NCBI GenBank assembly: GCA_964412235.1
Contig: CAYPNT010000032.1
Location: forward strand, 1 to 28,309
DNA length: 28,309 bases
Reading direction: 5' to 3'
Source of the DNA: JAYZQT01 sp964412235
Lineage (GTDB): Bacteria; Pseudomonadota; Alphaproteobacteria; MPNO01; UBA830
Both the position numbers and the translations under genes were made by a program. Shown here piece after piece: positions 1 through 8,602 of this stretch (position 1 is the stretch's first letter; every line of letters starts with the position of its first letter). Below the pieces are notes generated by a model. It saw only the letters and a program-made list of their open reading frames with translations. It was not told the origin of the DNA and did no database searches.

Positions 1-643
1 GTATGATAAATGCTACAAAGACAGCCCATGCCCAGGAATATATCTCCATCACTGGCCGAACAATTCCCATTGACCAGCTTTCAAGCGTCATAATTTGGAA
101 TAAAGAAAACATAGATGCGCCGATCGTCCCGAACCAGGCCGGGAAAGTCACACCAAAGAGCTTAGTAGTAATTACAGCAAATACATAAAACACAAGGAAA
201 AGGAGTGCACTTATAGCACCCACCCCCGGAAGCGCATGCAAAAGTGCTGTCACAATACGACGCAATCTCGGGACGGCAGACACCAAACGCAACACACGCA
301 AAACCCTAAGTGCTCGCAGGACGGACAGTGAATCATTTGATGGTGTCAAAGTAATTGCCACTACAATAAAATCAAAAACACTCCACGCATCACGAAAAAA
401 CCTTAGACCATGAGCGTAGATACGCAATGCAAGTTCCACACAAAAAATTGCGATAACAACTTGATCAAACACGTGTAATTCGTCGCCGATTGCAGCCATT
501 ACGGTAGGCGATGTTTCTACGCCTAACGTAATTGCATTGAGAACGATTAAGACCATGATTGATTTTTGAAAGGCCTCGCCTTGAACCAAACGGTAAATCC
601 ACCTTCGCATGGATGATATTGATTTTGGTTCGATAGTTGTCAA
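1..643 (-). CDS. Bacterial voltage-gated sodium channel (NavAb/NaChBac-like), 3' part cut by window edge
   Basis: One subunit of a homotetrameric inner-membrane sodium channel. I translated it directly; 214 codons are present and the end of S6 and the C-terminal coiled coil lie outside the window. Visible parts: S1 about residues 27-41, S2 about 58-77, S3 about 87-100, an S4 sensor with gating arginines R110, R113, R116 and R119 at every third position, S5 about 140-163, pore helix, and the selectivity filter TLESWSM at 186-192, the sequence typical of Na+-selective bacterial channels. I chose a TTG start at 643 because an AGGAGAG ribosome site lies 5 nt upstream; the first ATG in frame is at 610, 11 codons later, with no such site. 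It is divergent from imuA. The family is well established; the start is an inference. Confidence 0.93.
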   Translation of the reverse strand, partial: MTTIEPKSISSMRRWIYRLVQGEAFQKSIMVLIVLNAITLGVETSPTVMAAIGDELHVFDQVVIAIFCVELALRIYAHGLRFFRDAWSVFDFIVVAITLTPSNDSLSVLRALRVLRVLRLVSAVPRLRRIVTALLHALPGVGAISALLFLVFYVFAVITTKLFGVTFPAWFGTIGASMFSLFQIMTLESWSMGIVRPVMEIYSWAWAVFVAFII

Positions 644-691
644 ACACGCTCTCCTATTCCTGGGGGTGTTTTTATCGGAATAAAATACAAG

Positions 692-705
692 ATGACAATA
701 GTCAT
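692..705. promoter_or_regulatory. Perfect inverted repeat ATGAC-N4-GTCAT (candidate operator)
   Basis: A 14-bp palindrome lies in the AT-rich 170-bp divergent region between the sodium channel (start 643) and imuA (start 814). It is about 50 bp upstream of the channel start, a position that would suit a promoter-proximal operator for that gene. A second perfect palindrome, TTTCTATAGAAA, lies at 721-732. Short palindromes are common in AT-rich DNA, so either could be chance. Confidence 0.25.
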
Positions 706-745
706 ATTTAATGTCTTTCATTTCTATAGAAAATAAAAACACTAC

Positions 746-772
746 TTGACGACCTTATTATTTTTTTATAGA
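746..772 (+). promoter_or_regulatory. Candidate sigma70-type promoter of the imuA-imuB-dnaE2 cassette
   Basis: TTGACG at 746-751 matches a -35 box well. TATAGA at 767-772 is a fair -10 with a 15-bp spacer; TAGAAC at 769-774 gives a 17-bp spacer but a poorer -10. Either way the -10 touches the LexA box at 771-785, the arrangement expected for repression by LexA. Confidence 0.5.
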
Positions 773-785
773 ACAAAACAAGAAC
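771..785 (+). promoter_or_regulatory. LexA (SOS) box, GAAC-N7-GAAC
   Basis: GAAC at 771-774 and GAAC at 782-785 are separated by exactly seven bases. This is the direct-repeat LexA operator of Alphaproteobacteria, GTTC-N7-GTTC when read on the other strand. It is 28 bp upstream of the imuA start and overlaps the likely -10 region. Alphaproteobacterial imuA-imuB-dnaE2 cassettes are known LexA targets, so DNA damage should induce the three genes downstream. Whether the divergent sodium channel also responds cannot be told. Confidence 0.88.
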
Positions 786-813
786 ATTTATCTCATGTAC
801 AGCGGAATATATA

Positions 814-1674
814 ATGCCGAGGTCCTCAAGAAGCGCCAGGAACCGAACCTTTCCCCCTCAAGTGAAAGAAAATGGACGTCATATAACAAAATTAGAGCAT
901 TTAAAGGACCATATACGCCAACTTGAGGGATTGAACGGAACATTTTCTACAGCAAAACGTAAGGTCGTCCCTCTTGGTATTGAAAAAATTGACTCCCGGT
1001 TACCAGGTGGTGGCCTACAACGCGGTGCCCTACACGAGATTTTTGCCGCCGATGTTGGGATAGCGACTGCGTTTTGCGCCTTATTGGCGGGCCGACTAGT
1101 GAAAGAAGCTAAAAACCAATCAATCCTGTGGTGTGAACGACCGCGAACGCTCGACATGGGAATACTTTACGGCCCTGCATTTTTACAGTTCGGGATCAAT
1201 CCTGAAAAACTGATTTTAGTAAAAGCACGAAGAGACAAAGATGTGCTCTGGGCAATGGAAGAGGGTTTGCAATGCAATAAGATTTCAGCTGTTGTCGGAG
1301 AACTAACCAATATATCTCTCACCGCCAGTCGTCGATTACAACTTGCAGCAGAAAGTGTCGGTGTAACCGCCTTTGTTCTTCGCCCTAAATCTAACAAGCC
1401 ACCACCGAGTGCCGCTACAACCCGCTGGCAGTTAGGTGCGGTCTCACACGAACAAGACCTAGATTCGACCCTGGGTCCAGCTAAAAAAAACTACAACCTC
1501 GAAGAAAACATACCAGGCCTAGGATCCTCACGATGGAAGGCCGATATGTTGCGCTGTCGCGGAGGTACTTCTGCTAACTGGATGATGGAGTGGAAAAATG
1601 AAACGGGTGATTTCTCTGTGGCTACCAAACTTCGCGACAGATCGTTTATGTCGCATACGGCCAGACTGGCTTGA
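814..1674 (+). CDS. imuA: ImuA, SOS mutasome accessory protein (RecA-like fold)
   Basis: First gene of the damage-inducible translesion cassette. ImuA works with ImuB and DnaE2 in SOS mutagenesis; recent work on the family describes it as a RecA-like protein that supports the mutasome. The 286-residue length fits the family. The ImuA signature region runs from about residue 52 (LGIEKIDSRLPGGGLQRGAL) into a degenerate nucleotide-binding fold, followed by the conserved WCERP-like and GELTNISLTASRRLQLAAE stretches. The ATG at 814 has only a weak upstream ribosome site. The 3' end overlaps imuB by 77 bp, so the two genes are probably translationally coupled. The last 30 or so residues share DNA with imuB and may be poorly constrained. 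Confidence 0.88.
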   Translation: MPRSSRSARNRTFPPQVKENGRHITKLEHLKDHIRQLEGLNGTFSTAKRKVVPLGIEKIDSRLPGGGLQRGALHEIFAADVGIATAFCALLAGRLVKEAKNQSILWCERPRTLDMGILYGPAFLQFGINPEKLILVKARRDKDVLWAMEEGLQCNKISAVVGELTNISLTASRRLQLAAESVGVTAFVLRPKSNKPPPSAATTRWQLGAVSHEQDLDSTLGPAKKNYNLEENIPGLGSSRWKADMLRCRGGTSANWMMEWKNETGDFSVATKLRDRSFMSHTARLA

Positions 1675-3232
1675 CAGTCCTCTCGTTCTAGTACGAGAAA
1701 ACAGTGAAAAACTGATTCTTCAAGCCATCAACACCATTGCTTACCATGCCGGCATACGTGTTGGCATGACACTTGCCGATGCCCGGGCAATTTTACCTGA
1801 ACTTCATAGCAGTGAAACCGATACAGAAGCAGAAATCCGGTCTCTAACACTGATCGCCGAATGGTGCAGACGTTTCAGCCCTTGGACAGCCATTGATGAG
1901 CAAGGATCTAGCCCTGCTTTTACCGGCGAAGGATCAATATGGTTAGACGTGACTGGCTGCATTCATCTTTTTGGCAATGAGGGAGCGTTAATGCGCGACA
2001 TAACAGACTGCTTCACAAAACTTGGTTTCACCGCCTATGCTGCCATGGCCGACACCCCTGGCGCTGCCTGGGCCATCGCACGTCACAATCATTACAAGCG
2101 ACGTCGCTGGATAACCGTTAAAAAAGGACAGACAAGGAATGTCCTTGCCTCCATGCCAGTTGAAGGCCTCAGACTTATGCCTGCCACAATCTCCGGGTTG
2201 CAGGCTGCAGGTCTGCATCAAATTGGCGACCTTATTCCATTACCACGCACCGCACTTTCCGACCACTTTGGTAGCGAGGTTACTGACCGACTCGACCAAG
2301 CACTGGGGGATCGCCCTGAACCGATTTCCCCCCTCGCTCCAACCAACCCCTGGTACACTCGCACCAGTTTTTCGGAACCAATTAGCCAAACAGAAAACAT
2401 CACTGACGCCATTTACGGTCTCACTAAAGATCTCACCTCAATGCTAGAAGCCGATGGTTTAGGAGCACGTCGCTTAACACTGTGTTTTTATCACACAGAC
2501 GGTAAAGTTGATAAACTTCAAGTGGGCACTAGCAAAGCCAGCCGTGACGCTGATCATCTTGCCCGCCTGTTCACCTTCAAGCTCGACAAAATCGAAACTC
2601 TGTTTGGCATAGATGCCATCACACTAGCCGCCTCAGCACATGAAAAACTTTCACCAATCCAAACAACATTCGAACAACAAAGTGAAAAACAAGAAACGAG
2701 TGTAGCAGAACTAACTGACCGACTCAGCAACAAACTTGGAAACAAAAATGTTGTGCGACTTTCGTTAAAGGAAAGTTATATCCCAGAACACGCTGTCACA
2801 GAGCTACCTGCTGTCACAAATCAAAAACCAGACACAACCAGCACTTGGAAACCTTTATTTTCTTCTTTTAACCGACCCCGCCCTCTTCGGCTTCTTCCTC
2901 GGCCTGAACAAGTGGAAGCTGTTGCTCCAATACCCGACAGCCCACCAGTCATGTTTCGCTGGCGAAAAAAACTTTTCAAGATAGAGCACTCTGATGGTCC
3001 AGAGCGCATCACTCCTGAATGGTGGAATGATGGACTTGGCCTGTTGGAAGCAGAGCAAGAAAGTGCCAAGGATGGTTACCTTGCGGACAATCCTAGTACA
3101 ACTTTACAGGAAAATATTCGCGACTATTACCGGGTCGAAGACCGCCAGGGCCAACGTTTTTGGGTCTACCGCGAAGGCGTCTACAACTCCAGAAAACAGC
3201 CCCAGTGGTATGTTCATGGTATCTTTGGATAG
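1598..3232 (+). CDS. imuB: ImuB, catalytically inactive Y-family polymerase homologue, mutasome hub
   Basis: ImuB links DnaE2 to the beta clamp and to ImuA and is regarded as a polymerase-dead Y-family protein. The N-terminus MKRVISLWLPNFATDRL is the ImuB form of Y-family motif I and lacks the two metal-binding aspartates of active polymerases. A second conserved block (WLDVTGCIHLFG, about residues 115-130) follows. A clamp-binding candidate, SPIQTTF, lies near residues 352-358 and is weak compared with QL(S/D)LF. The C-terminal tail (DYYRVEDRQGQRFWVYREG) is the conserved ImuB tail. The ATG is preceded by GGAG within imuA. The dnaE2 start is 6 bp after the stop, so this is one operon under the LexA box. 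Confidence 0.9.
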   Translation: MKRVISLWLPNFATDRLCRIRPDWLDSPLVLVRENSEKLILQAINTIAYHAGIRVGMTLADARAILPELHSSETDTEAEIRSLTLIAEWCRRFSPWTAIDEQGSSPAFTGEGSIWLDVTGCIHLFGNEGALMRDITDCFTKLGFTAYAAMADTPGAAWAIARHNHYKRRRWITVKKGQTRNVLASMPVEGLRLMPATISGLQAAGLHQIGDLIPLPRTALSDHFGSEVTDRLDQALGDRPEPISPLAPTNPWYTRTSFSEPISQTENITDAIYGLTKDLTSMLEADGLGARRLTLCFYHTDGKVDKLQVGTSKASRDADHLARLFTFKLDKIETLFGIDAITLAASAHEKLSPIQTTFEQQSEKQETSVAELTDRLSNKLGNKNVVRLSLKESYIPEHAVTELPAVTNQKPDTTSTWKPLFSSFNRPRPLRLLPRPEQVEAVAPIPDSPPVMFRWRKKLFKIEHSDGPERITPEWWNDGLGLLEAEQESAKDGYLADNPSTTLQENIRDYYRVEDRQGQRFWVYREGVYNSRKQPQWYVHGIFG

Positions 3233-3238
3233 GCACAA

Positions 3239-6200
3239 ATGTATGCCGAACTTGCAGTCACTACGAATTTTTCTTTCTTACACAGCGCCTCTCATGTTGA
3301 CGAACTAGTTGAAACAGCCGCCACACTTGGTCTGTCAGCAATTTCCATAACTGATCACAACACGCTGGCTAGCGTGGTCCGTGGTCATCAAGCGGCAAAA
3401 AAAGCAGGCATCAAACTTATTGTCGGCGCTCGACTAAATCTGCAAGACGCCCCTTCGCTACTTTGCTTTCCTAGAAACCGCAGTAGTTATGCCCAGTTAT
3501 CCAAATTAATCACGCTTGGTCGACGCCGAGCGCCCAAAGGCGAATGCAAAATTTTTCTCAAAGATGTTTTGGATCATTCAAAGGAACAGGTCCTTATCTC
3601 TCTTCCTCCTCCAGAATTTAATAATCGATATATGGAACATCTTCACTATTTGCAGAAGAGATTAGCTAACAATGTTTGGCTTGCGGCGCGTTGTCATTAC
3701 GACGGAAACGACGCCACTCACCTCTACAACCTGGCTCAACTATCTGTCAAAACCAACGTACCTATGGTGGCTACTAATGATGTGCTTATGCACACACCAG
3801 ATCGCAAGCCACTGATGGACATAGTTACCTGCATTCGCGAACACTGCACGATCGATCAAGCTGGCTTCCGCCTCGCCATGAACGCTGAGCGCCATCTGAA
3901 ACCACCCAAAGAAATGGCTCGCTTGTTCCAGCTCTACCCGGAAGCTATCGCGAGAACAGTCGAAATTACCAACCTCTGCGAATTTTCAATCGATGAATTG
4001 CGCTACGAATATCCAGTAGACGAAGCCCCACCCGGGACAACTCCACAGGAAGAACTGGTTCGACTCACTTGGGAAGGAGCGAAAATCCGGTACCCAAATG
4101 ATCTACCCTGCAAAGTGCGAAAACAGTTGGAATATGAATTAAAACTTATAAACAAACTAAAATATGCCCCCTACTTCCTAACAGTACACGATATCGTCCG
4201 TCATGCCCGGTCTAGAGGCATACTATGCCAAGGCCGTGGATCGGCAGCGAATTCAGCCGTCTGTTACTGCCTCGGCATTACTGCCATAGATCCCACCCGC
4301 ATAGATCTGTTATTTGAACGCTTTGTCTCCGTAGAGCGTAACGAGCCCCCAGATATCGATGTCGATTTCGAGCATGAACGTCGTGAAGAAATCATCCAAT
4401 ACATCTACAAAAAATATGGACGCGAACGTGCTGGCCTAGCGGCAACGGTTGTTCACTATCGTGCCCGTATGGCGGTGCGCGAAGTAGGAAAAGCTATGGG
4501 GCTAAAGGACGATACTGTCTCCGTCCTTGCTTCCACGGTCTGGGGATGGCGATCAGATAAGATTAACAAAGAACATATCCGTGACACTGGGCTTGACCCT
4601 GATGATCTCCGTCTATCACTCACCATACGACTTGCCCGTGAGTTAATAGGGTTTCCCCGACATTTATCCCAACATGTGGGTGGGTTTGTAATTACTAAAG
4701 GACCTTTGTCAGAGCTAGTCCCGGTCGCTAACGCTGCAATGGAAAAACGCACAACGATCGAATGGGATAAGGATGATCTCGACGCTCTCGGGATTTTAAA
4801 AATTGATGTTCTCGGCCTCGGGATGCTTAGCTGTATTCGGAAATCCTTTGAACTTTTGGAGCAACACTACAAAAAGAAAGTCGACCTTTCTTCTGTCCCG
4901 GCAGAAGACCCTAGTGTTTATAATATGTTGTGTGAAGCAGATTCGGTTGGGGTGTTCCAGGTGGAAAGTCGCGCACAGATGACCATGCTACCACGCCTTA
5001 AACCAAAAAATTTTTACGACCTTGTCATCGAAGTTGCTATCGTTCGGCCGGGACCTATACAGGGCAACATGGTACATCCTTATCTTCGCCGCCGAAATGG
5101 CGAAGAAAAAATAGATTATCCATCACAAGAACTAAAATCTGTTTTGGGGAAAACATTTGGTGTTCCGTTATTTCAGGAACAAGCAATGAAAATTGCTATC
5201 GTGGCAGGTGGCTTTACCCCCTCCGAAGCCGATCAATTGCGACGCGCAATGGCCACATTCCGCCATGTTGGGACAATCCATACCTTCGAGAAAAAATTAA
5301 CTAATGGCATGATTTCTAACGGCTACGCCCCTGACTTCGCTAGGCGATGTTTTGATCAAATCAAAGGCTTTGGAGAATATGGATTTCCGGAAAGCCACGC
5401 TGCAAGCTTTGCGCTTTTGGTCTACGTGTCATCATGGCTAAAAAAACACTACCCAGACATTTTTACTACCGCACTTCTCAATAGCCAACCTATGGGTTTT
5501 TACGCTCCAGCACAGCTTATCCGTGATGCAAAAGAACACGGCGTCAAAATTCGTCCAGTCGATGTAAATTACAGCAGCTGGGACGCCACGTTAGAACTAA
5601 ACGGTACCGGACACAGAGCAATTCGCCTTGGCTTTCGTCAAATAAAAGACCTCTCGAAGAATGAGGCCGACACACTAGTCAAATCACGCAGCCACCCTTT
5701 TACAAATCTCACCGATCTATATCTCCGCACCCATTTAAAAACCACGACATTAGCTCACCTCGCGAAAGCCGATGCCTTTAAATCAATGAACCTTAGTCGT
5801 CGCCAGGCAATGTGGGCAATACGTTCCACGCCAACTACGCTTCTCCCTTTGTTCAAAGATGGCGAAAACCGAAATGGTAACGATGTGTCACTACCTCTTA
5901 TGAAAATCGGCGAAGAAGTAACCTACGATTATGCAACCCTGCGATTGTCGTTAAAAAGCCATCCACTGGCGTTATTACGTGAAAAATTAAATACAACACG
6001 GGTTGTTCCCGCCGGGCACCTTCTTCAAATTAATGATGGTGCGCGCGTTATTGTTGCTGGACTTACACTCGTTCGTCAGAGACCCGGCACGGCAAGCGGC
6101 GTTATTTTTATTACTCTAGAGGACGAAACTGGCGTCGCTAATCTAGTCATTTGGCCAAAAATATTTGAACGTTTTCGCCAAGTTGTGATGGGAGGAAGGC

Positions 6201-6439
6201 TTATAAGGGCTACTGGCACACTACAACGCGAGGGGATTGTCACACACATAATAGTTAACCAGATAGAAGATCTGACTTTCCTCCTACAAGCACTGGGCAA
6301 ACCCGACCTAAGGTCAATCAAACAGCAACGCGTTACCGGTGAAAACTATAAAAAAACCACTATTTGCACGGATGGGAATCAGTCCACAACCCCCAACATC
6401 AAAACCCAAAATATTTTTCAATCACGGGATTTTCATTGA
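3239..6439 (+). CDS. dnaE2: Error-prone DNA polymerase DnaE2 (ImuC)
   Basis: Alternative C-family replicative-type polymerase that carries out translesion synthesis in the SOS response with ImuA and ImuB. The 1066-residue length is normal for DnaE2. A PHP domain starts at residue 2, with the ITDHNTL motif at about 37-43. The palm holds catalytic aspartates D372 and D374 in PPDIDVDFEHERREE, and a third at D523 in LKIDVLGLGM, equivalent to the three acidic residues of E. coli DnaE. A C-terminal OB fold lies at about 935-1010 (VIVAGLTLVRQRPGTASG). The ATG at 3239 gives the typical MYAELxVTTNFSFL N-terminus. It ends 24 bp before the convergent VOC gene, and I see no clear terminator between them. 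Confidence 0.96.
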   Translation: MYAELAVTTNFSFLHSASHVDELVETAATLGLSAISITDHNTLASVVRGHQAAKKAGIKLIVGARLNLQDAPSLLCFPRNRSSYAQLSKLITLGRRRAPKGECKIFLKDVLDHSKEQVLISLPPPEFNNRYMEHLHYLQKRLANNVWLAARCHYDGNDATHLYNLAQLSVKTNVPMVATNDVLMHTPDRKPLMDIVTCIREHCTIDQAGFRLAMNAERHLKPPKEMARLFQLYPEAIARTVEITNLCEFSIDELRYEYPVDEAPPGTTPQEELVRLTWEGAKIRYPNDLPCKVRKQLEYELKLINKLKYAPYFLTVHDIVRHARSRGILCQGRGSAANSAVCYCLGITAIDPTRIDLLFERFVSVERNEPPDIDVDFEHERREEIIQYIYKKYGRERAGLAATVVHYRARMAVREVGKAMGLKDDTVSVLASTVWGWRSDKINKEHIRDTGLDPDDLRLSLTIRLARELIGFPRHLSQHVGGFVITKGPLSELVPVANAAMEKRTTIEWDKDDLDALGILKIDVLGLGMLSCIRKSFELLEQHYKKKVDLSSVPAEDPSVYNMLCEADSVGVFQVESRAQMTMLPRLKPKNFYDLVIEVAIVRPGPIQGNMVHPYLRRRNGEEKIDYPSQELKSVLGKTFGVPLFQEQAMKIAIVAGGFTPSEADQLRRAMATFRHVGTIHTFEKKLTNGMISNGYAPDFARRCFDQIKGFGEYGFPESHAASFALLVYVSSWLKKHYPDIFTTALLNSQPMGFYAPAQLIRDAKEHGVKIRPVDVNYSSWDATLELNGTGHRAIRLGFRQIKDLSKNEADTLVKSRSHPFTNLTDLYLRTHLKTTTLAHLAKADAFKSMNLSRRQAMWAIRSTPTTLLPLFKDGENRNGNDVSLPLMKIGEEVTYDYATLRLSLKSHPLALLREKLNTTRVVPAGHLLQINDGARVIVAGLTLVRQRPGTASGVIFITLEDETGVANLVIWPKIFERFRQVVMGGRLIRATGTLQREGIVTHIIVNQIEDLTFLLQALGKPDLRSIKQQRVTGENYKKTTICTDGNQSTTPNIKTQNIFQSRDFH

Positions 6440-6463
6440 TCCTTGGGCGTGTAGCAATTCCAA

Positions 6464-6907
6464 TCAAACACCAAGTCCGGCTGCATCCACTGCCCTAAAG
6501 TTGTCCGGTGTAACACCCTCTACATCGGCGTCATAACCTAACTCTACCTGCACGCCATTCGGATCAAGAAAAAACACCTGTATGAGTTTACCCCCGCTCG
6601 CCAAACATGTTCGATACGTTATATTGTTTTCAACCAATATTTTCTCCATGCCAGGAAGGTCTTTCGCAAAAAGGCCAATGTGATCTAAACCATTTCCACG
6701 CCCAGAATGGTCTGTCCGCAGCTTGCTATCCGGATCACTCGGCGATAGGTGAACTATTGGTACATCGCCGCAGTACAACCAATACCCGTGAGAATCAAAA
6801 TCAGGTCGCCACCCTATTTCCAAGCCAACAATGTCAACGAAGAAATCCTTCGTTTCCTCCATCTTAGTTGTCCTAATATTGATGTGATTGAGTTCAGTAA
6901 TACCCAT
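6464..6907 (-). CDS. VOC (glyoxalase/dioxygenase superfamily) protein, single-module
   Basis: A 147-residue protein with two beta-alpha-beta-beta-beta modules of the vicinal oxygen chelate fold. Likely metal ligands are H8 (LNHINI), H53 (VHLSP), H76 (LDHIGLF) and E122 (VQVELGYD), so the full metal site appears intact. The ATG is preceded by a strong GGAGGT site. It is divergent from the isochorismatase-like gene, with 95 bp between starts, and convergent with dnaE2. VOC sequences cannot be assigned a substrate on motif alone; lyase, isomerase, epoxide-opening or dioxygenase activity are all possible. Confidence 0.8.
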   Translation of the reverse strand: MGITELNHINIRTTKMEETKDFFVDIVGLEIGWRPDFDSHGYWLYCGDVPIVHLSPSDPDSKLRTDHSGRGNGLDHIGLFAKDLPGMEKILVENNITYRTCLASGGKLIQVFFLDPNGVQVELGYDADVEGVTPDNFRAVDAAGLGV

Positions 6908-7002
6908 TTTTTACCTCCGTTCTACCGCATGTCTTGCATGACCAGTCGCTGTCATCTAGCCTTCTATTAATACTGACGCCTGAAAGCCAAGGAGGCAAGA
7001 CA

Positions 7003-7752
7003 ATGACAGATAGAGTGTGGGACAATTTTCTTACTGATCGTGACAAAAAGGTTTTTGAAGCTGCGGGGTATGCACAACCAGCGGGCATGGGTGCGCGTCC
7101 CGCGGTTGTTGTCATTGACGTAAATTATCATTTTACAGGCGACATGAACGAACCAATTCTCGACTCGATCAAGAAATGGCCCAACTCATGTGGTGAAGAT
7201 GCATGGATTGCCTTGCCATACATCAAACGTCTCCTCGACTCGGCGCGCACCAAAGGCGTACCAGTAATCTATACGACAGCAAAGTTTCGTGCCGACGGTT
7301 GGGACAAAGGGTCTTGGGATTGGAAAAACGCCCGAACAGGCGACTGGCGCGTCGATGCTGAAGTAAGGCAAACGAACCTAGACGGTGACACTATTAACCA
7401 CGAAATAGAACCCCAACCTCAGGACATTATAATTGAAAAGCTCAAACCAAGCGCATTTCATGGGACCCCCTTAAATTCATTCCTTAATAACTTGGGAGTG
7501 GACACCGTAATTTTGGTCGGAACAACAACCTCCGGATGTGTCAGGGCGAGCGCACTTGATGCATTCAGTGAAAACTATCACGTCACGCTGGCAGAGGAAG
7601 GCTGCTTTGACCGTTCACAGGCAAGCCACGCGATTAATCTTTGTGATATGAACGCAAAGTATGCGGACGTCATAAGCACTGATAAGGTGATTGAATACAT
7701 CAACAGTCTCGAGGAGGGATTATTTAATTTACCTCCAGGAGAGACTCCATAA
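7003..7752 (+). CDS. Isochorismatase-superfamily cysteine hydrolase (N-carbamoylsarcosine amidase-like)
   Basis: A 249-residue cytosolic amide hydrolase. The catalytic triad of the family is visible: D39 (VVVIDVN), K146 (IIEKLKPSAF) and C179 (GTTTSGCVRA), together with the non-proline cis-peptide turn before the cysteine. I chose the ATG at 7003 because a strong AAGGAGG site precedes it; an upstream in-frame ATG at 6934 would add 23 unrelated residues. The roughly 20 residues before the fold and the long insertion rich in W and D (about 95-120) resemble the N-carbamoylsarcosine/ureidoacrylate type rather than the isochorismatase type. With the nearby ornithine-cyclodeaminase homologue and TSUP permeases, a role in degrading a small amide or carbamoyl compound is an inference. 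Confidence 0.83.
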   Translation: MTDRVWDNFLTDRDKKVFEAAGYAQPAGMGARPAVVVIDVNYHFTGDMNEPILDSIKKWPNSCGEDAWIALPYIKRLLDSARTKGVPVIYTTAKFRADGWDKGSWDWKNARTGDWRVDAEVRQTNLDGDTINHEIEPQPQDIIIEKLKPSAFHGTPLNSFLNNLGVDTVILVGTTTSGCVRASALDAFSENYHVTLAEEGCFDRSQASHAINLCDMNAKYADVISTDKVIEYINSLEEGLFNLPPGETP

Positions 7753-7765
7753 GCAACACCTGTTT

Positions 7766-8506
7766 CTACAGAACGGCGATTAAGAGCGACAAAACAGCGA
7801 TACCCCAAAGAGTATAACTACGAAACTGTGTCTCGGATGCATGGGAAAATAATCGTATGCCGAGCCATGTCGCCAACGAAAAGGGTATAAAAAAGATTGC
7901 AGAAAGGATCAACGTCTTTTCCGTTAACAATCCGGTGGCTAGAAAAGTGACTACCGCCGCCGCCTGCACGAAGAAACTAAAGGTAAGAAAATTTGCGCGC
8001 TGCGCGACGGCGGCACCGGTCCCAGAAAGTAAATACAAAAAGACGGGCGGACCTCCCATTGATACAGAACCCGTAATTATCCCTGCGAGCCCCCCGACGG
8101 CGCACCGTACTGGCACACCCCGCGGACCTCGATACCGCCATCCGGTCAGCAAAATTAGTGCGAGGACAATTGACGTTATAGCAACAAGGCGGCGCATCAG
8201 GTTTTCGTCTATCGCCAACAGCAACCACGCGCCAAACGGCGCGGTCATGACAGCGGCCGCACATATGGGTGTAATCCGCCTCCATTCCGTGTGCGGCAAA
8301 GAGCCGGGCATAGTTTGTAAATTGCTCAGAATATTAAGGAGAGCAATGATTGGAACGCCCTCTCGGGGTCCAATCAACAGCGCGAGAATCGGCGCCGTTA
8401 TAAAATTCGCGCCGGCGCCACCATTGAACCCTCTAACAAGACCTGCTCCCGCAAAAGCAACCGCCATGACAATGAGCTCCCATAACGATATGCCATCGAC
8501 AATCAT
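7766..8506 (-). CDS. TSUP (TauE/SafE) family membrane permease, copy 1
   Basis: A 246-residue integral membrane protein with about seven or eight hydrophobic helices and the TSUP repeat: the first half carries AGAGLVRGFNGGAGANFITAP, and the second half carries the related GGLAGIITGSVSMGGPPVFLY. Family members export sulfite, sulfoacetate or other organosulfonates, or move small organic acids; the substrate here is unknown. It is clearly a paralogue of the next gene: both share RGF/Y-N/T-G near the N-terminus, the block LAL-x-x-GPR and the block GWRYRG. It ends 13 bp from the convergent isochorismatase-like gene. The ATG has only a weak ribosome site, so it may depend on readthrough from 9352. 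Confidence 0.85.
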   Translation of the reverse strand: MIVDGISLWELIVMAVAFAGAGLVRGFNGGAGANFITAPILALLIGPREGVPIIALLNILSNLQTMPGSLPHTEWRRITPICAAAVMTAPFGAWLLLAIDENLMRRLVAITSIVLALILLTGWRYRGPRGVPVRCAVGGLAGIITGSVSMGGPPVFLYLLSGTGAAVAQRANFLTFSFFVQAAAVVTFLATGLLTEKTLILSAIFFIPFSLATWLGIRLFSHASETQFRSYTLWGIAVLSLLIAVL

Positions 8507-8602
8507 TGACGCACCTGATCAAAACGGCCAAGCCGCTCTATTGAAAACGCCCGTAACACAAAACTTTTCCTTAAGTGTTGAGTAAAACTCTTAACCTTTT
8601 CA

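Noticed and set aside
465..647. A 60-codon frame starting with GTG at 647
   Set aside because: It shares the ribosome site with the sodium channel, but its product is Arg/Asn-rich without any family match, while the frame two bases away gives a complete channel sensor and filter.
6908..7002. CATG repeated at 5-bp distance (CATGTCTTGCATG) in the divergent gap between the VOC and isochorismatase genes
   Set aside because: CATG is itself palindromic and the arms are only four bases; too short to call an operator.
7761..7772. Small hairpin (CTGT/ACAG) in the 13-bp convergent gap between the hydrolase and TSUP genes
   Set aside because: Four pairs only, no U-tract in either direction; not credible as a terminator.
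7857..8585. Open frame of 242 codons on the plus strand
   Set aside because: It runs antisense to a clear TSUP permease gene, its product is an odd Pro/Thr/Arg-rich sequence without any domain, and it has no ribosome site. It is a by-product of the codon pattern of the real gene.
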